Positions 11,869 through 22,204 of a stretch of 64,000 nucleotides of DNA are shown here, piece by piece. This stretch comes from Sesamum alatum (lineage: Eukaryota > Streptophyta > Magnoliopsida > Lamiales > Pedaliaceae): the NCBI GenBank assembly GCA_034509735.1, contig JACGWO010000001.1, positions 14,524,854-14,588,853 on the forward strand. Direction: 5' to 3'. Below the pieces are notes generated by a model. That model saw only the letters and a list, made by a program, of their open reading frames with translations, ran no database searches and was not told the origin of the DNA. A program made the translations under genes and the position numbers. The stretch's first letter is position 1. Every line of letters begins with the position of its first letter.

Positions 11869-12851
11869 TTTAATTTACATATAAAAAATTTATGCGCGCG
11901 GAAACTGTGTGCGGCGTTTGCTAGTATAAATATAATCAGACTATGTTGGGGGGGGGGGGGTGTACCTATAAGTTTAATCATGTGGCGTATAAACTTTTTG
12001 GTCTTGGGGGTTTGAATGAACATAGCAATTATATAAGAATAAAAGGGGAAAAGAAGTATTTCAGTAAAAATAAAAACATCTTTGAAAGTATCTCTTGAAA
12101 TTCAGCTTTGCAAGATATGTTTGCAAAATTAGAGGATAATGGGGAGGTAGCTATATATATAAATGGGGAAGTGGTAGCTAAAAGAGGGTGAAGAATTTGA
12201 GGGGGATATGTTACAGAGTGGTGTGAATGATTATGTGTCATCTTCAGAAGGTGAAGAGTTTGATGACGCTGATAGTGAATACGAATATAAGATGGATGAA
12301 GAAAAAACTGAAGAGGAAGAGAGGGCAGGGGATGACTGGGGAGTGGGAGATTTAGTAGAAAATGTTGTGAAAAGGCAAAGATGAAAAAATGGGGAAGGGC
12401 AGGGTTGAGGATAAAAATACAGAAGGGGCCCGAGTTTCAGATAGTGATGGTAAGGATTGGTTTAGGGATGATAATTTAGCTTGGAGTGATCATGAACTAA
12501 ACTCAAATAAGGGGTCTAATGCAGATGAACCAAACAGAGTCACTTTTCCTGTATTCAATCATTCCCGCATATTTGATCCACATTTTGAGTTAGAGATGAT
12601 ATTTACTACTAAAGATGAATTCAGAACTGTAGTACAATCACATGCTATCCAAACCAAAAGAAATATCAAGTTTACAAAGAATGACATAATGTATGTCCAT
12701 GCCAAGTGTTTTGAAAAAGAACACAACTAGAGATTACATGCTTGTCAGGTGAAAGGTGAATGTACCTTTCAGATTAGGAATTATGTTATTTATCACACAT
12801 GTAATATCTCTTTCAATGTGAGCAACATGAGTTCAAAGTGGTTGTCAAAGA

Positions 12852-12879
12852 CCTGTAAGGTAGTAGTACCCCTTGTTTA

Positions 12880-12915
<36 letters not shown>

Positions 12916-13085
12916 CAGGTTTTGGTCATCCTGTAAGGGAGCAGTACTCTTTATTTATGCTTTCCTAGACAAGATTAGGAAGTTAGTACTCCACGTTGTA
13001 TATTCTTTGCTTCTTGATTAATAGAGAAGGGCCGGGGACCCCGAAAAGCTCCCTCCACCGCTAGGTAATTTCTTTAAAAAAAAAT
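12852..13085 (+). mobile_element. 5'-truncated LINE-like insertion (copy 1)
   Basis: A 3' fragment with TGTAAGGTAGTAGTACCCC at its start, GGGGACCCCGAAAAGCTCCC near its end and a terminal A-rich run. It is flanked by a perfect 15-bp duplication AGTGGTTGTCAAAGA (12837-12851 and 13086-13100), as expected from target-primed reverse transcription. It interrupts the MULE transposase frame. The orthologous insertion is at 36284-36453; a longer member of the family is at 29869-30548. Confidence 0.85.
12883..12915. repeat. Poly-T run (33 T)
   Basis: Located inside the LINE fragment. Copy 2 has only short T runs (near 36316), so this run expanded after the block duplicated. Confidence 0.95.
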
Positions 13086-13168
13086 AGTGGTTGTCAAAGA
13101 AATATTTTCATAAGTTCACAACTTATCCTAAAATGGGGGTTAAGGTGTTTAGGGTTGAAACATAGAAA

Positions 13169-15109
13169 TTGTAGTATAAAATTGTAGGATAACATAAAAT
13201 TAGTTATAGAAAAAATAAAATTCTATAAGAAAAAATATTTAAGAGTCTTAATTACTTTAAACTACTTAGACAATGAATAACATATTCAACTAAAAAAAAA
13301 TTAATATGGCAAATAATATTTTAACACAATTACTTTGCTAGAAGAAATCTTAATTATATTAAGAAAGTTTTAATCTACCATGACACATTAAAATTTAAAA
13401 TAAACTACACATGAATAATATATAAAATGCTAATCTAAACTTAAATATATATATATATATACATAATAATGAATAAATATCAAAATTTAATTATAAATTA
13501 AAATTGATATATGGATATGATATTATTAAATTGAATTGGCTTGTGAAAATTCAACTATTGAGTGAATCTCTTAGTACTTGATTTTTTTAGTATTAAATAA
13601 TCCTGAATGTTTTACTTTTATATCTATTTTTGTATATTAATTAATAGATAAAAATTATTACAACAACAAATTGAATGTGTTGGAAGCCCTCGAAGTAAGA
13701 AATGGCGTGAAATCCAGGGATACATTGAAAGCTAAAAGGGCAGGGGACTCCTTAGCCCTTAGAATCGACTTCTAAACCAGCGTGGCGCTGCAAATGTGAC
13801 ATGAAGTATTAAGTTGTAACATAATATATTATTGAATAAGAAATAGATTATACGAATAGGTGCATATGAAAATAAGGTTAAGAAGTTAAACTAAAAACAT
13901 ATAGAAGTAAAAATTATAATACAAAGGCAAAAAATATAATTTTATACAATAATATTTCAAAATTTAGAAGGTAAAAAAGCATGTAAATAATACTTTGGCA
14001 ATATTTAAAAGTTGATATTGAAATATAATTAACATTAGGATCTTATAATACAAAATATCGGTAATATTGTTCGATTAAATTATATATTTATAATAATAGT
14101 TAATAAATAATTAATTTGTAATCATTTAGTGTCAATAAATTAAAAATCAACAATATTCAAAATATAGTAAAACAAAACGTATTACATACACAAACATAAT
14201 ATAGCAAGATCAAACAATAACAAAGCAACACAATTAAACCTATGAATAAAAATTGATCAATTTTATTAAAATAGAATTTCTTCTAAAGTGGAATAATAAA
14301 TAAGTATCAAAATTTAAATACAAATAAAAGTTATCAATATGATTAAACTAGAAGTGTTATTGAAAATTTAAAAAAGAGCTAACTAATCGATTTTATTTCA
14401 ATATTAATAGGCTAAAAACACCATATCCCCCTCCCCCTGCACCCCCAAGACATTGACATTGAAGAAGAGTATAAATGATAATATAATAAATAATTTAATT
14501 TAAGACCTTATCTTATTAAGTAGTAAATTAACAAACGAATTGTAGGTCCTAACGAGACATATATAACTATTTTTATGTTTTAAAAGGTGCATAAAAGTTG
14601 TAACATTTGCTCCCCTTGTATTATTATTATACACTTAACGCCCACATGGCATTTTCTTTTGAATATCCAGAGGGAAAGGTATCATGGAACAAAAATTGCT
14701 ACTTTCTAATATTTACGGAACCGAATGTGAGAATACCAAAATCAATGAACTAAATTAAAATGGAAATAGCCTGAGTTACGAATTGAAAAATGCTATTTTT
14801 TCTATGAAAATAAGAAAAGTCAAACCGTAAGTAAACATTATCCAATAATATTAAAACTATAAAACTTTAAAATAATTATATACTAATACATTAGTACAAT
14901 TACATTTTCATGTTAAGAAAATTAATAAATTTTGAGAATAAACTTAGTACATAAATAAAACTGAGTTAATTATGTTTAAATTAGAAAAAAAATAATAAAT
15001 AATAAGCCAATGAGATTAATGTATTTTTCCAGTAATAAATTATAAAAATAACCTAAAAGTTTAAAAAGCATGAGTACTAAAGAGAATAAAAATTTATATA
15101 TGAATAGAA
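13169..15109. repeat. AT-rich repeat tract left of the MULE
   Basis: No gene seen. Two parts recur to the right of the MULE: 13540-13640 resembles 19425-19525 (GTGAATCTCTTAG...), and about 13960-14200 resembles 19550-19800 (AAAGCATGTAAATAAT). So the MULE entered a pre-existing internally repeated AT-rich element. A (TA)n run lies near 13446-13461. Confidence 0.6.
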
Positions 15110-15118
15110 TATTATTAA

Positions 15119-15458
15119 GGGAAAAATGCAATTTTGGTCCAGTAATTTAGGGGTGGTGGCACTTTTGGTCCAAGTCTTTTCCAGAATAGTGTTTTAGTAC
15201 TTTAATTTAAAAAAATGACAATTTTTGTCCACTAAACCCTAATTTTGCCGAAAATTGTCACATGGGGCGCACGTGTCCTGTTAAATTTGGGGATTTTGCA
15301 CAATCCGGCCACCGAAGCTTACGTGGATTAAAATAGTCTGGCTACACCATACGTGGCAATGCTGACGTGGTTTAAAATTACCCAATCACCTGCCACGCCA
15401 TCCACTAATGCCATGTCACACGGAAAATTGGAGGGAAAAAGTAGACGCACGACGTCTC
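15119..15458 (+). repeat. Left terminal inverted repeat of the two-gene MULE
   Basis: Pairs with 19068-19407 with scattered mismatches and small indels. The outer half carries AGGGGTGGTGGCACTTTTGG and the inner half contains the CACGTGTCC and GCCACGTCA-type motifs mirrored at the other end. The gene at 15552 begins 94 bp past its inner edge. Confidence 0.92.
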
Positions 15459-15551
15459 TATAATTAGCCCCAATTCTTAACAGACAAGAACCCTGGTTCT
15501 TGGTTTCACTTCCAAACCACCATTAAAATCTCCTCCAGCAACAAATAGAAG

Positions 15552-16030
15552 ATGAGTAGTGTTATCGGCTTCGTGGAGTGCTTTTGTGGCAGGAGAGCAG
15601 TGCTTCGAACCTCTTAGACTGAGGTGAATCCGGGAAGGAGGTTCCATGCATGTAGGGACTACAATGTAAGCTTCTTCTCTTGTTTTTGTTTTTGGATCTA
15701 TTTCACTAGCAACGGTTTAAAGATGTTCAATTTTCTTCATTTTTCTCCTAATTGTAGAGGGGTGGGTGTCAATTTTTTGATTGGGAGGACCCTCCGATGT
15801 GTAGAAGGGCACGTTCAATTATACCTGGTTTATTGAGGAAGAGAAATGAAATGGAGGCAGAGATTTTGAAGCTGAAATGTACTAAAAAACGATTGTTGAA
15901 GGTGGCTTTTATTTTGTTTGTTGTCTGCTTGGTATGCATTCGGGTTATCCTTGGAAGCTGGTTGAGGAAGACTGAGGACTGCTGCAGGAGTTTGAAGATG
16001 AAGATGGTTGCTGACAGAGTGGATTTGTGA
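15552..16030 (+). pseudogene. GRF-type zinc-finger, coiled-coil, membrane-anchored protein (one stop)
   Basis: Exon 1 is 15552-15665 and exon 2 is 15758-16030; the 92-bp intron has GT (15666) and AG (15757), phase 0. The 128-codon product has the GRF zinc-finger pattern: CFCGRRAVLRTS, then NPGRRFHAC, then GGCQFFDWEDPPMC, with zinc ligands Cys12, Cys34 and Cys42 (spliced numbering) near the core. A short charged/coiled region (RKRNEMEAEILKLKCTKKR) follows. Next is a hydrophobic segment (VAFILFVVCLVCIRVIL) that should span a membrane, then a short basic tail. Codon 22 is TAG (15615-15617), where the family has a conserved Trp. GRF fingers bind single-stranded nucleic acid in other proteins; the role here is unknown. 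It starts 94 bp inside the MULE's left TIR. Confidence 0.82.
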
Positions 16031-16528
16031 ATATTATGTACTGATATGAAGGGTCCTTTTGGTATGAGGATAGCTTTGTTTAACTAGAACTATGTATTTA
16101 ACATTTGTGGCTCATTGTGTACTTCACATTATGTATTTAATTAACAATTCTGTTGACTTTGGTGGCCTTGTAATATTACAATTTCCTGCAACTTTTTTGT
16201 CCATATGCAATATAACTCTTTCAATATAAGTTAAAAATAGTAAAGTGCATTAGACTGAAAGATAAAAGTTTCACTGTCATTAAAATTCACCACCAAAAAG
16301 ACAAAATATTAAGTGTCTGCATATCCACAAAACAACCAAAAAGCATTAAGACATATGCACACATTAACTGTTCCAATCTGCAGCAACAACAACATTCTAA
16401 TTCAATCAAACTTGATTCACAAAAACAATAAAGTCACCAAAAGTCTACACTAATCTACTTTTTCCCATGAAGTTTAGATGATTGACTTGGCCACTTTGAA
16501 AGATCAACAAACTTTTACCCATGCTCCT

Positions 16529-18692
16529 TTATGATAGGTTTTGAACTTGACTTGCTGGCCTGCTTGAGAAAAGGGGTGTGAATCCTACTCCAGTTATTGG
16601 GGGAGGTGCCCTAATGTTCAATCTTTGATGCAAGGTCATTTGAGGCTGGACAGGTAGGCTTGTGTGGGCTATTTGTAGTTGTTCAAACATAGCAGGACCC
16701 TGTAGTGATGGTTGAGTCATTGAAGGTCCAGGCATTGTTTGAACTGAAGGGCTCAGTGTTGGTGGTGCAACATCTGCTTGGATTGATACCTCTTCTTCAA
16801 GAATTGGAGGTAAAATGGGTGGTGTGGTATTTATCCGAATTCTGAAGCACTCACAGTTTCCTAAACCAAAGAAGAAAAAGAAAAACATCAGTGTTATACT
16901 TATAAATCAAAGTAACTGAAATAGTTTAACTTACCCTGCTTGGGTCTTGGAAAACACAGTGTTTTCTTTTCCTAACATTGCTGGAAGATGAAGCCCCTCT
17001 TTGCCCCTGAAACAGGATGCAATAATGTGAGATACCTTTGCAATATACAAATGTTATAACAGGATGCAATATACAGATGTTATAATGTGAGATACCTTTG
17101 CATTTTTGGTTTGAGAATAGACTTTCCAGTAATATATCATCAAGTCCAGGTTCTTGCATATCTTCCCACAGTGCACAACCCTTTGCATTATGTCCAGCCA
17201 CTCCACAGATTCTGCAATGGTGTTTGGTGTGGTGTCTTTTAAGCTTGACTGGTTTTTTTGCCCCTTGTCTTCTTGGTCTTCACAGTTTGTTTATCCAGTT
17301 CCCTATTCCTTGCTCCTACAGGTCTCCCGGGACCCCTTCTAAAGTTTGGAGGCAAGGGTGGGATGAAGTTGGTCTCACTCCACAACATTTCACCACTTAT
17401 TGGAAGGATAGCAGGTGCATACACTAGTTTGTAGGTCTCTACTGTGTAATAAGGATGAACCATATCCTCAGGCATCAAATTTTGATTAAAGATTGCACTA
17501 CAAGCATACTTGCAAGGTATCTCCGACAATTGCCAGATCCTACATGTGCATGATCTCTTCTCTAAGTCCACAGAGTACTGGCTCCCATCATAGCAAGATA
17601 TTTGATAGTGTTTGTCGTTTGCCTTAATGGGGATACAATCACCAATCTTGTCAATCTGTTTTTGCAACAACTTTAGAATCTTCGGACACAATGCTCCTTG
17701 CCACCTTTTACTTGCTCTATCTCTATTCTCTTGTAGCCTTTTCATGAGATATTCCCTTATCCATTCAAGCATTGTAAGGATAGGTTTTTCTCTAGCATCA
17801 ATTATGATTGCATTAAAGCTTTCACAACAGTTATTGAGCAACATATCACACTTTGAATGTTCGGTGAAATGTGACTTACTCCATTCATGGGGTGGTTTGT
17901 CATGAAACCATTCAAAAGATTTTTCATCTAACTGTTTCATCTCCTCCATCCTTAGCTTGAACTCACCCACTGTACTTGCCCTTGCAGCCTTCCATAAAAC
18001 AGTTTTATATGCAAGACCCCTAAAACCGGCTGTTTTGAAGTTATTGTGTAAATGTCTTACACAATATCTATGTGCAGAATTGGGGAAAACAGTACTGCAA
18101 GCTTGTATGAGTCCTTTCTGTTTATCTGACATCAAAGTATATTCAGAGTCCCTCTTAATGTTCAAATCTTGTTTCAGCACAGTCAAAAACCATTCGCAAT
18201 TGCCTCTAGTCTCCCTCTGTACCACTGCATAGGCTATTGGGTATAAATTGTTATTAGGATCTACCCCAACAGCCGTGAGCAAAATACCCCTATGTGGGCC
18301 TTTCAAGTGACAACTATCTATCACTATTATGGGTCTGAAGCCTGCCAAATACCCTTCTTTAAGTGCACTGAAGCAAACATAAAATTTTTGAAATATGTTT
18401 TCACCATTTTCATCTGTTGTCCCCAAAATGACAATGGATCCAGGGTTTGTTTTTTCTCAATTCCTCTGCGGAATCCCAAAGCTTGGTGAATTGATATTCA
18501 GGACTCCCTTCAAGCTTTTTCAGAGCCTGTCTCTTTGCTCTGTATGCCTGGTCTCTTGAGACATGGCATCGAAGCTCATTCATAATGTCTATTCTCCATC
18601 CTTTAACATTTCTTTTAGGGTCAGTTTTGAAATCTTGTAAGAATCTTTCACTTAACCAGCTTGTTTTCACATTCTTCACATTAAAGAATTGT
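16529..18692 (-). pseudogene. MURA-like MULE transposase with SWIM and zinc-knuckle, frameshifted
   Basis: The N-terminal conserved block (about 18410-18692, TSWLSERFLQDFKTDP, DQAYRAKRQALKKLEGSPEY) lacks the usual upstream part; a TGA lies just before it. A one-base shift near 18450 moves to the core frame (17239-18426), which encodes the DDE-type MULE domain. Numbered from Met 18426, likely catalytic residues are Asp37 (VIDSCHLKG), Asp101 (MSDKQKGL) and Glu202 (NNCCESFN). The SWIM finger follows at Cys293, Cys295, Cys305, but Tyr307 (17506-17508) replaces the expected His. A second shift in an A7 run near 17245 separates the zinc knuckle (CRICGVAGHNAKGC, about 17178-17219). Probable introns at 17007-17095 and 16861-16934; their phases do not all agree without further indels. 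A Pro-rich tail ends at 16529. DNA binding and cut-and-paste transposition is the family role; this copy should be inactive. Confidence 0.88.
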
Positions 18693-19067
18693 GGGCAAGA
18701 TTCTCACTTTGGGGGTGGGGTGGGGGGGACCAGTCATGGCATAAACAAATGTGGTTCTCATTTAACAAACAAAAGGCATCTATTTCCTTAAAAAGATGTT
18801 CTTTTATCTCAAAATCCACCAAAAAAAGCACATATAGTAAACGGGACTCACGGTAAGCAGGTGGGGGCATGTCAAGGTGCCTTTCGCTTCGAAACTTCAT
18901 CATCTTCGTCAACATTCGTCTTCCAGAGCCGTTGATAAGTCACCTTTTCCACGTGCGAACACCAAAATCGATTGATTCTTCTCTCTCGTAGCAGGTTAAC
19001 TTCACAAATTTGGGGTTTCTTCGTCGTCTGAATTTCTCTAGGGCTTTTAGGTTGACTTCAACAAGTG
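18693..19067. other. MULE interior next to the right TIR
   Basis: Contains a GC-rich run (GGGGTGGGGTGGGGGGG near 18713) and ORFs on both strands without recognisable domains. It probably represents the decayed 5' part of the transposase gene and its leader. Confidence 0.4.
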
Positions 19068-19407
19068 ACAGACGTCGTCGTCTCCTTATTCCCTCCAATT
19101 TTCCACGTGACATGGCGTTAGTGAATGGCGTGGCAGGTGATTGGGATTATTTAAACCATGTCAGCATTGCCACGTATGGTGTGGCCGGATTATTTTAATC
19201 CATGTAAGCTTCGGTGGCCGAATTGTGCAAAATCCCCAAATTTAACAGGACACGTGGGCCCCATGTGACAATTTTCGGCAAAATTAGGGCTTAGTGGACC
19301 AAAATTGTCATTTTTTAAAATTAAGGTACTAAAACACTATTCTGGAAGAGACCTGGACCAAAAGTGCCACCACCCCTAAATTACTGGACCAAAATTGCAT
19401 TTTTTCC
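19068..19407 (-). repeat. Right terminal inverted repeat of the two-gene MULE
   Basis: Inverse of 15119-15458. The short plus-strand ORF here (19010-19198) is repeat sequence, not a gene. TSD TATTATTAA follows immediately at 19408-19416. Confidence 0.92.
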
Positions 19408-19416
19408 TATTATTAA

Positions 19417-20264
19417 ATTAAAATTGCTTATGAAAATTCAACTATATATTGAGTGAATCTCTTAGCACTTGATTTTTTTAGTGTTAGATAATCCTGAATC
19501 TTTTAGTTTTACATCTATTGTGTTCTTTTATAGAGGTGAAAAATAAAATTTTATACAATAAAATTTTGAATTTTAGAAGCTAATAAAGCATGTAAATAAT
19601 GTTTTGACAATATAAAAAAGTTTGATATTGAAATATAATTAACATACAATATAGGATCTTACAATACAAATATTGGTACTATGGTCCAATTTGATTATAA
19701 TTTTATAATATTAGTCAATAAATAATTAGTTTGTGATAGTGTCGATAAATTAAAAATATACAACAGACACATACAAAATATTTATTGTCAAAGAAAACAT
19801 ACAACACGCACACACAAAATATAACAAAAAATAAAACAAAATTAAAAAGCAAAAAATAGGCATATAAAACCTACAAATAATAAAATTGATCAATTTATTT
19901 TATTAAATTGGGATTTCTTCTATCCAGGTTAAGAAGCTTTGACTAATTATTTTTATTTTAATATTAATATTTTGAATATCATTATTTTATATTTTCATAT
20001 TAATTAGTTTGATACATAATAATGAAATAATAATTAGTGAATATACGAAATACAAAATTTCAATTTTGGGGAATATCTTTTTATTAAATTGTACCAATTA
20101 AATTTAGAAAGTGAATTACAAAGAATAGAATTGAATAGTTTCCTTATTAATTTAGATAATTATTAACAATTTGTTTGAAAATAAAATTATATAATACTAA
20201 TGTTTTAATGAAAAAAATATGAATAATATCATGAACTTAACATAAATGATGTATTTAATTCTAT
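19417..20264. repeat. AT-rich repeat tract right of the MULE
   Basis: Resumes the sequence interrupted by the MULE and resembles parts of 13540-14400. No gene seen. It probably belongs to the Helitron whose 3' terminus is at 20299. Confidence 0.5.
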
Positions 20265-20299
20265 ATTTGTACACGTGCATCGCACGTCATGCTTTCTAG
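20265..20299 (+). mobile_element. Candidate Helitron 3' terminus
   Basis: A perfect 6-bp hairpin ACGTGC-ATC-GCACGT (20273-20287), then CATGCTTT and CTAG (20296-20299), followed by T. This is the canonical Helitron 3' end. The partner 5' end was not found upstream. It lies 243 bp past the stop of the dioxygenase gene, so it may contribute to that gene's 3' region. Confidence 0.6.
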
Positions 20300-20541
20300 T
20301 ATATATATATTTATATATATTCGTTTAAAAAAATTATTTTTGCAACCAAATATTAATACTGTAAACTTGATAAGATGGAACGAGATGAGATAACATTGAT
20401 CTGACAAGCAAGCACTCGAGACCGCAGAAATTATTTCATATAATATAGAAACAAAGTACAAGAAGTAATTAATCATGGATCCATGCACGAAAATAAATTC
20501 TCAACCATGTTCAATAAGTACAACACTACTGATTCATGAGT

Positions 20542-21912
20542 TCAGTCATCATCCTGGATCTTCATGGAATCCAAGATGGTTTTCCCTAGATGTTGGTAAC
20601 TCCGCTTATTTTCCACATACTCTAAAAACTTCAATGGACGATAATATGCACGACCATCGCGTTCGACCAACGGCTCAGCCGGCCCGACAATAGCATCAGG
20701 CGCTGAACCATTAGCCATGACCACAGATATCCTGCTTGCCTCATTATTCACCACGGCTCTGTGCGTCACACTCTTGTACCTCCCGTTACTAAATATCTGG
20801 TATTGTCGTCAAATAACCAAAGATCAAGTGTTGGATGTTGTCCCATGAGAATTTATATAAGTAATTGTGAAATTTGATGTCAATTAATTTACCTCAAGAT
20901 GATCAGCGGTGTTAACAAGAAACGAATTTTGAGGGGAATTGGTGTTGAACCACTCTCCGTTGTGCTGTATCTGTAGGCCAGCAACTCCGTTGTGTACGAC
21001 AAGCGTTAAAAGGCCATGATCGGTATGCGTGGGGATACCCATTGCTTGGTCCGGTTGAGGGCAAGGCGGATAGTAATGTGCGGCATACAATTGATAGCAC
21101 GAGTTGAGCTTCAAAGCTTCATCAATGTAGCCTTTTTCCAATTCTAGGTTTTCACCTATGGCCTGGAGTAGTTTTCTTACCACGGAGCGAGTTTTTTCAG
21201 AATATTCAACTAGCACTTCCCTTCAGTAACATTTAGAACACTAATTAAGATTAATCACGCTGATGGTAAGTTACGAGAACACATGTATTTATATAATTAT
21301 CTCATTAATTATTTTTACCTTAATCTATGAGGTTTAGGTGGGCAGTGAAATTTGGGGTGGACATAGGACGTGACAAAATCCCTCCATAAGTTAATCTTTT
21401 GGTTTGCCATTGTGATGACACTGCCAGTTCCGGACGTGATGGGGTCCGCCACAGTGTTGGCCTCGTACCGGCGCTTGTCCTCCTCCGGCAACTCGAAATA
21501 CTCCAAACTCACGTCTACAATGTCCTTCAGAAGACTCTCGGAGATCCCATGATTTACCAGCTGCAAGATTTAATTAATTACTACATGATCTTCTACACAC
21601 ATGCAGTTACACTACTGAATATATCCCATCAAGCATGATTACTACATCTCTCTGTAATTTGCTTACCACGAAGAATCCCCATTCCCTACAGGCGTTGTCA
21701 AGGTCCCGGAGACCCTTGGCCCTATGATCAGGGTTGTCGGAGACGAGGAGGGAGAAATCAATGATGGGAATAGAGTCGCAGTGGGAGGCTCTGGAATCAT
21801 TGTCGATAGCGAAATGAGAAGGGACAGAACTGAGGGTGGAAGACTCAGCCAGCGTCTTAACGGATGAGTTGTCAGCAATGTTGGATGGTATCATCGGAGC
21901 TGTTGCCGCCAT
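20542..21912 (-). CDS. 2-oxoglutarate/Fe(II)-dependent dioxygenase (DOXC-type), 4 exons
   Basis: Exons are 21667-21912, 21319-21560, 20893-21220 and 20542-20796. All introns (106, 98 and 96 bp) are GT-AG and phases agree, giving 356 codons plus stop. The N-terminal DIOX_N part includes IPIIDFSLLVSDN (residues 48-60) and LVNHGISESLL (83-93). The 2OG-FeII_Oxy domain shows YYPPCPQPD, the iron triad His228, Asp230 (THTDHG) and His284 (THRAVVN), and the 2-oxoglutarate anchor Arg294-Ile-Ser296. The enzyme should be cytosolic and couple oxoglutarate decarboxylation to hydroxylation or desaturation of a small specialised metabolite. It resembles the DMR6/flavanone-dioxygenase-like group; the substrate cannot be read from sequence. 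It is intact, the only clear host gene, and flanked by transposon debris on both sides. Confidence 0.93.
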
Positions 21913-21994
21913 TTCTATGAATTGTGTGTGTTTGGTGCCTGAATACCAAAAGAAGATAGATGAGTTTTGCTATAACTCTCTGTGGAAATGGGGT

Positions 21995-22005
21995 CATATA
22001 TATAG
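21995..22005 (-). promoter_or_regulatory. Putative TATA box of the dioxygenase gene
   Basis: On the minus strand the sequence reads CTATATATATG, about 85 bp upstream of the ATG at 21912. That would place transcription start near 21965 and a leader of roughly 50 bases. No other strong TATA lies closer. Confidence 0.6.
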
Positions 22006-22204
22006 TGATAGGGGGAAATACAATTTTTGGTGTTTTTTTTGATACAATTTCCTTTTTTTTCTTTCCAATAATTGGTTCTGGTCTCCACTTTCTGTATCAG
22101 CCGTAAGTGCATTATCTATACTAATCTAAAAGAAAATTTATTTCTACTCATAAAAAATCGTTATTTATATCGCGATAGAAATTTTTTGTTACTATCCTAA
22201 GGCT

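Larger units (their letters stand above)
9867..11924 (+). mobile_element. Non-autonomous Helitron, 2058 bp
   Basis: Starts TCTATACTATTTATAAAAGG and ends TTTGCTAG. A GU-containing 6-bp hairpin (CGCGCG 11895-11900, TGTGCG 11908-11913) ends 7 bp before CTAG. It sits between host A (9866) and T (11925). Block D copy 2 has the unfilled site (GGGGGTAATATAATATAATC near 35356), so both ends are fixed to the base. There is no Rep/helicase ORF. It interrupts a MULE transposase exon just after codons for MSVHYGG. Inside are a CT microsatellite, a MITE and a possible captured exon near 11035-11210. Confidence 0.92.
7860..13168. repeat. Segmental repeat block D, copy 1
   Basis: Matches 33340-36536 in the same orientation, including left flank, MULE left end with the same TSD (TAAGACAGT at 8781-8789), transposase N-terminal exons and a LINE 3' fragment. 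This copy additionally carries a Helitron (9867-11924). Similarity stops at CATAGAAA (13168), the same base where the MULE in copy 2 jumps to its C-terminal part. Confidence 0.9.
8790..13168. mobile_element. MULE in block D copy 1, right end missing
   Basis: The left terminus (AGGAAATC...TAGTCCATTAAC) follows the 9-mer TAAGACAGT and equals the left end of the MULE at 34269. No matching right TIR follows: identity stops at 13168. Contents in order: left TIR (to about 9060), 5' leader exon sequence, Helitron insertion, transposase N-terminal coding remains and a LINE fragment. It was disabled by truncation, by the Helitron and by the LINE. Confidence 0.75.
12208..13168 (+). pseudogene. MULE transposase N-terminal region (copy 1), broken
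   Basis: Starting at ATG 12208 the frame gives an acidic Ser/Glu/Asp-rich stretch (SSSEGEEFDDADSEYEYKMD), as is usual at the N-terminus of plant MURA-like transposases, ending in a stop before 12385. The next frame (12389-12730) holds the conserved block around PVFNHSRIFDPHFELEMIFT and IQTKRNIKFTKND. Then come KGECTFQIRNYV and SSKWLSK (12754-12852), where a LINE fragment interrupts. The transposase frame resumes at 13101 (YFHKFTTYPKMGVKVFRV) and stops at 13165. The catalytic MULE domain is absent. First coding exon sequence lies left of the Helitron (near 9845). Confidence 0.8.
15119..19407. mobile_element. Two-gene MULE, 4289 bp, with long TIRs and 9-bp TSD
   Basis: Perfect 9-bp TSD TATTATTAA at 15110-15118 and 19408-19416, the Mutator superfamily hallmark. 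Left TIR 15119-15458 starts GGGAAAAATGCAATTTTGGT; right TIR 19068-19407 is its inverse (ACCAAAATTGCATTTTTTCC), about 340 bp each. Genes converge: a GRF zinc-finger/transmembrane protein on the plus strand (15552-16030) and a MURA-type transposase on the minus strand (16529-18692). Both are now broken. The TIRs presumably contain the promoters, since both genes start within about 100-400 bp of a TIR. Confidence 0.95.

Noticed and set aside
12749..13021. ORF with poly-Phe
   Set aside because: It is a fusion of transposase sequence, the poly-T run and the LINE tail, not a gene.
17098..18489. Plus-strand ORFs up to 109 codons
   Set aside because: Antisense shadows of the MULE transposase, whose minus-strand frames carry clear motifs.
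21370..21638. Plus-strand ORFs over the dioxygenase
   Set aside because: They oppose a well-supported spliced gene and show no domain.
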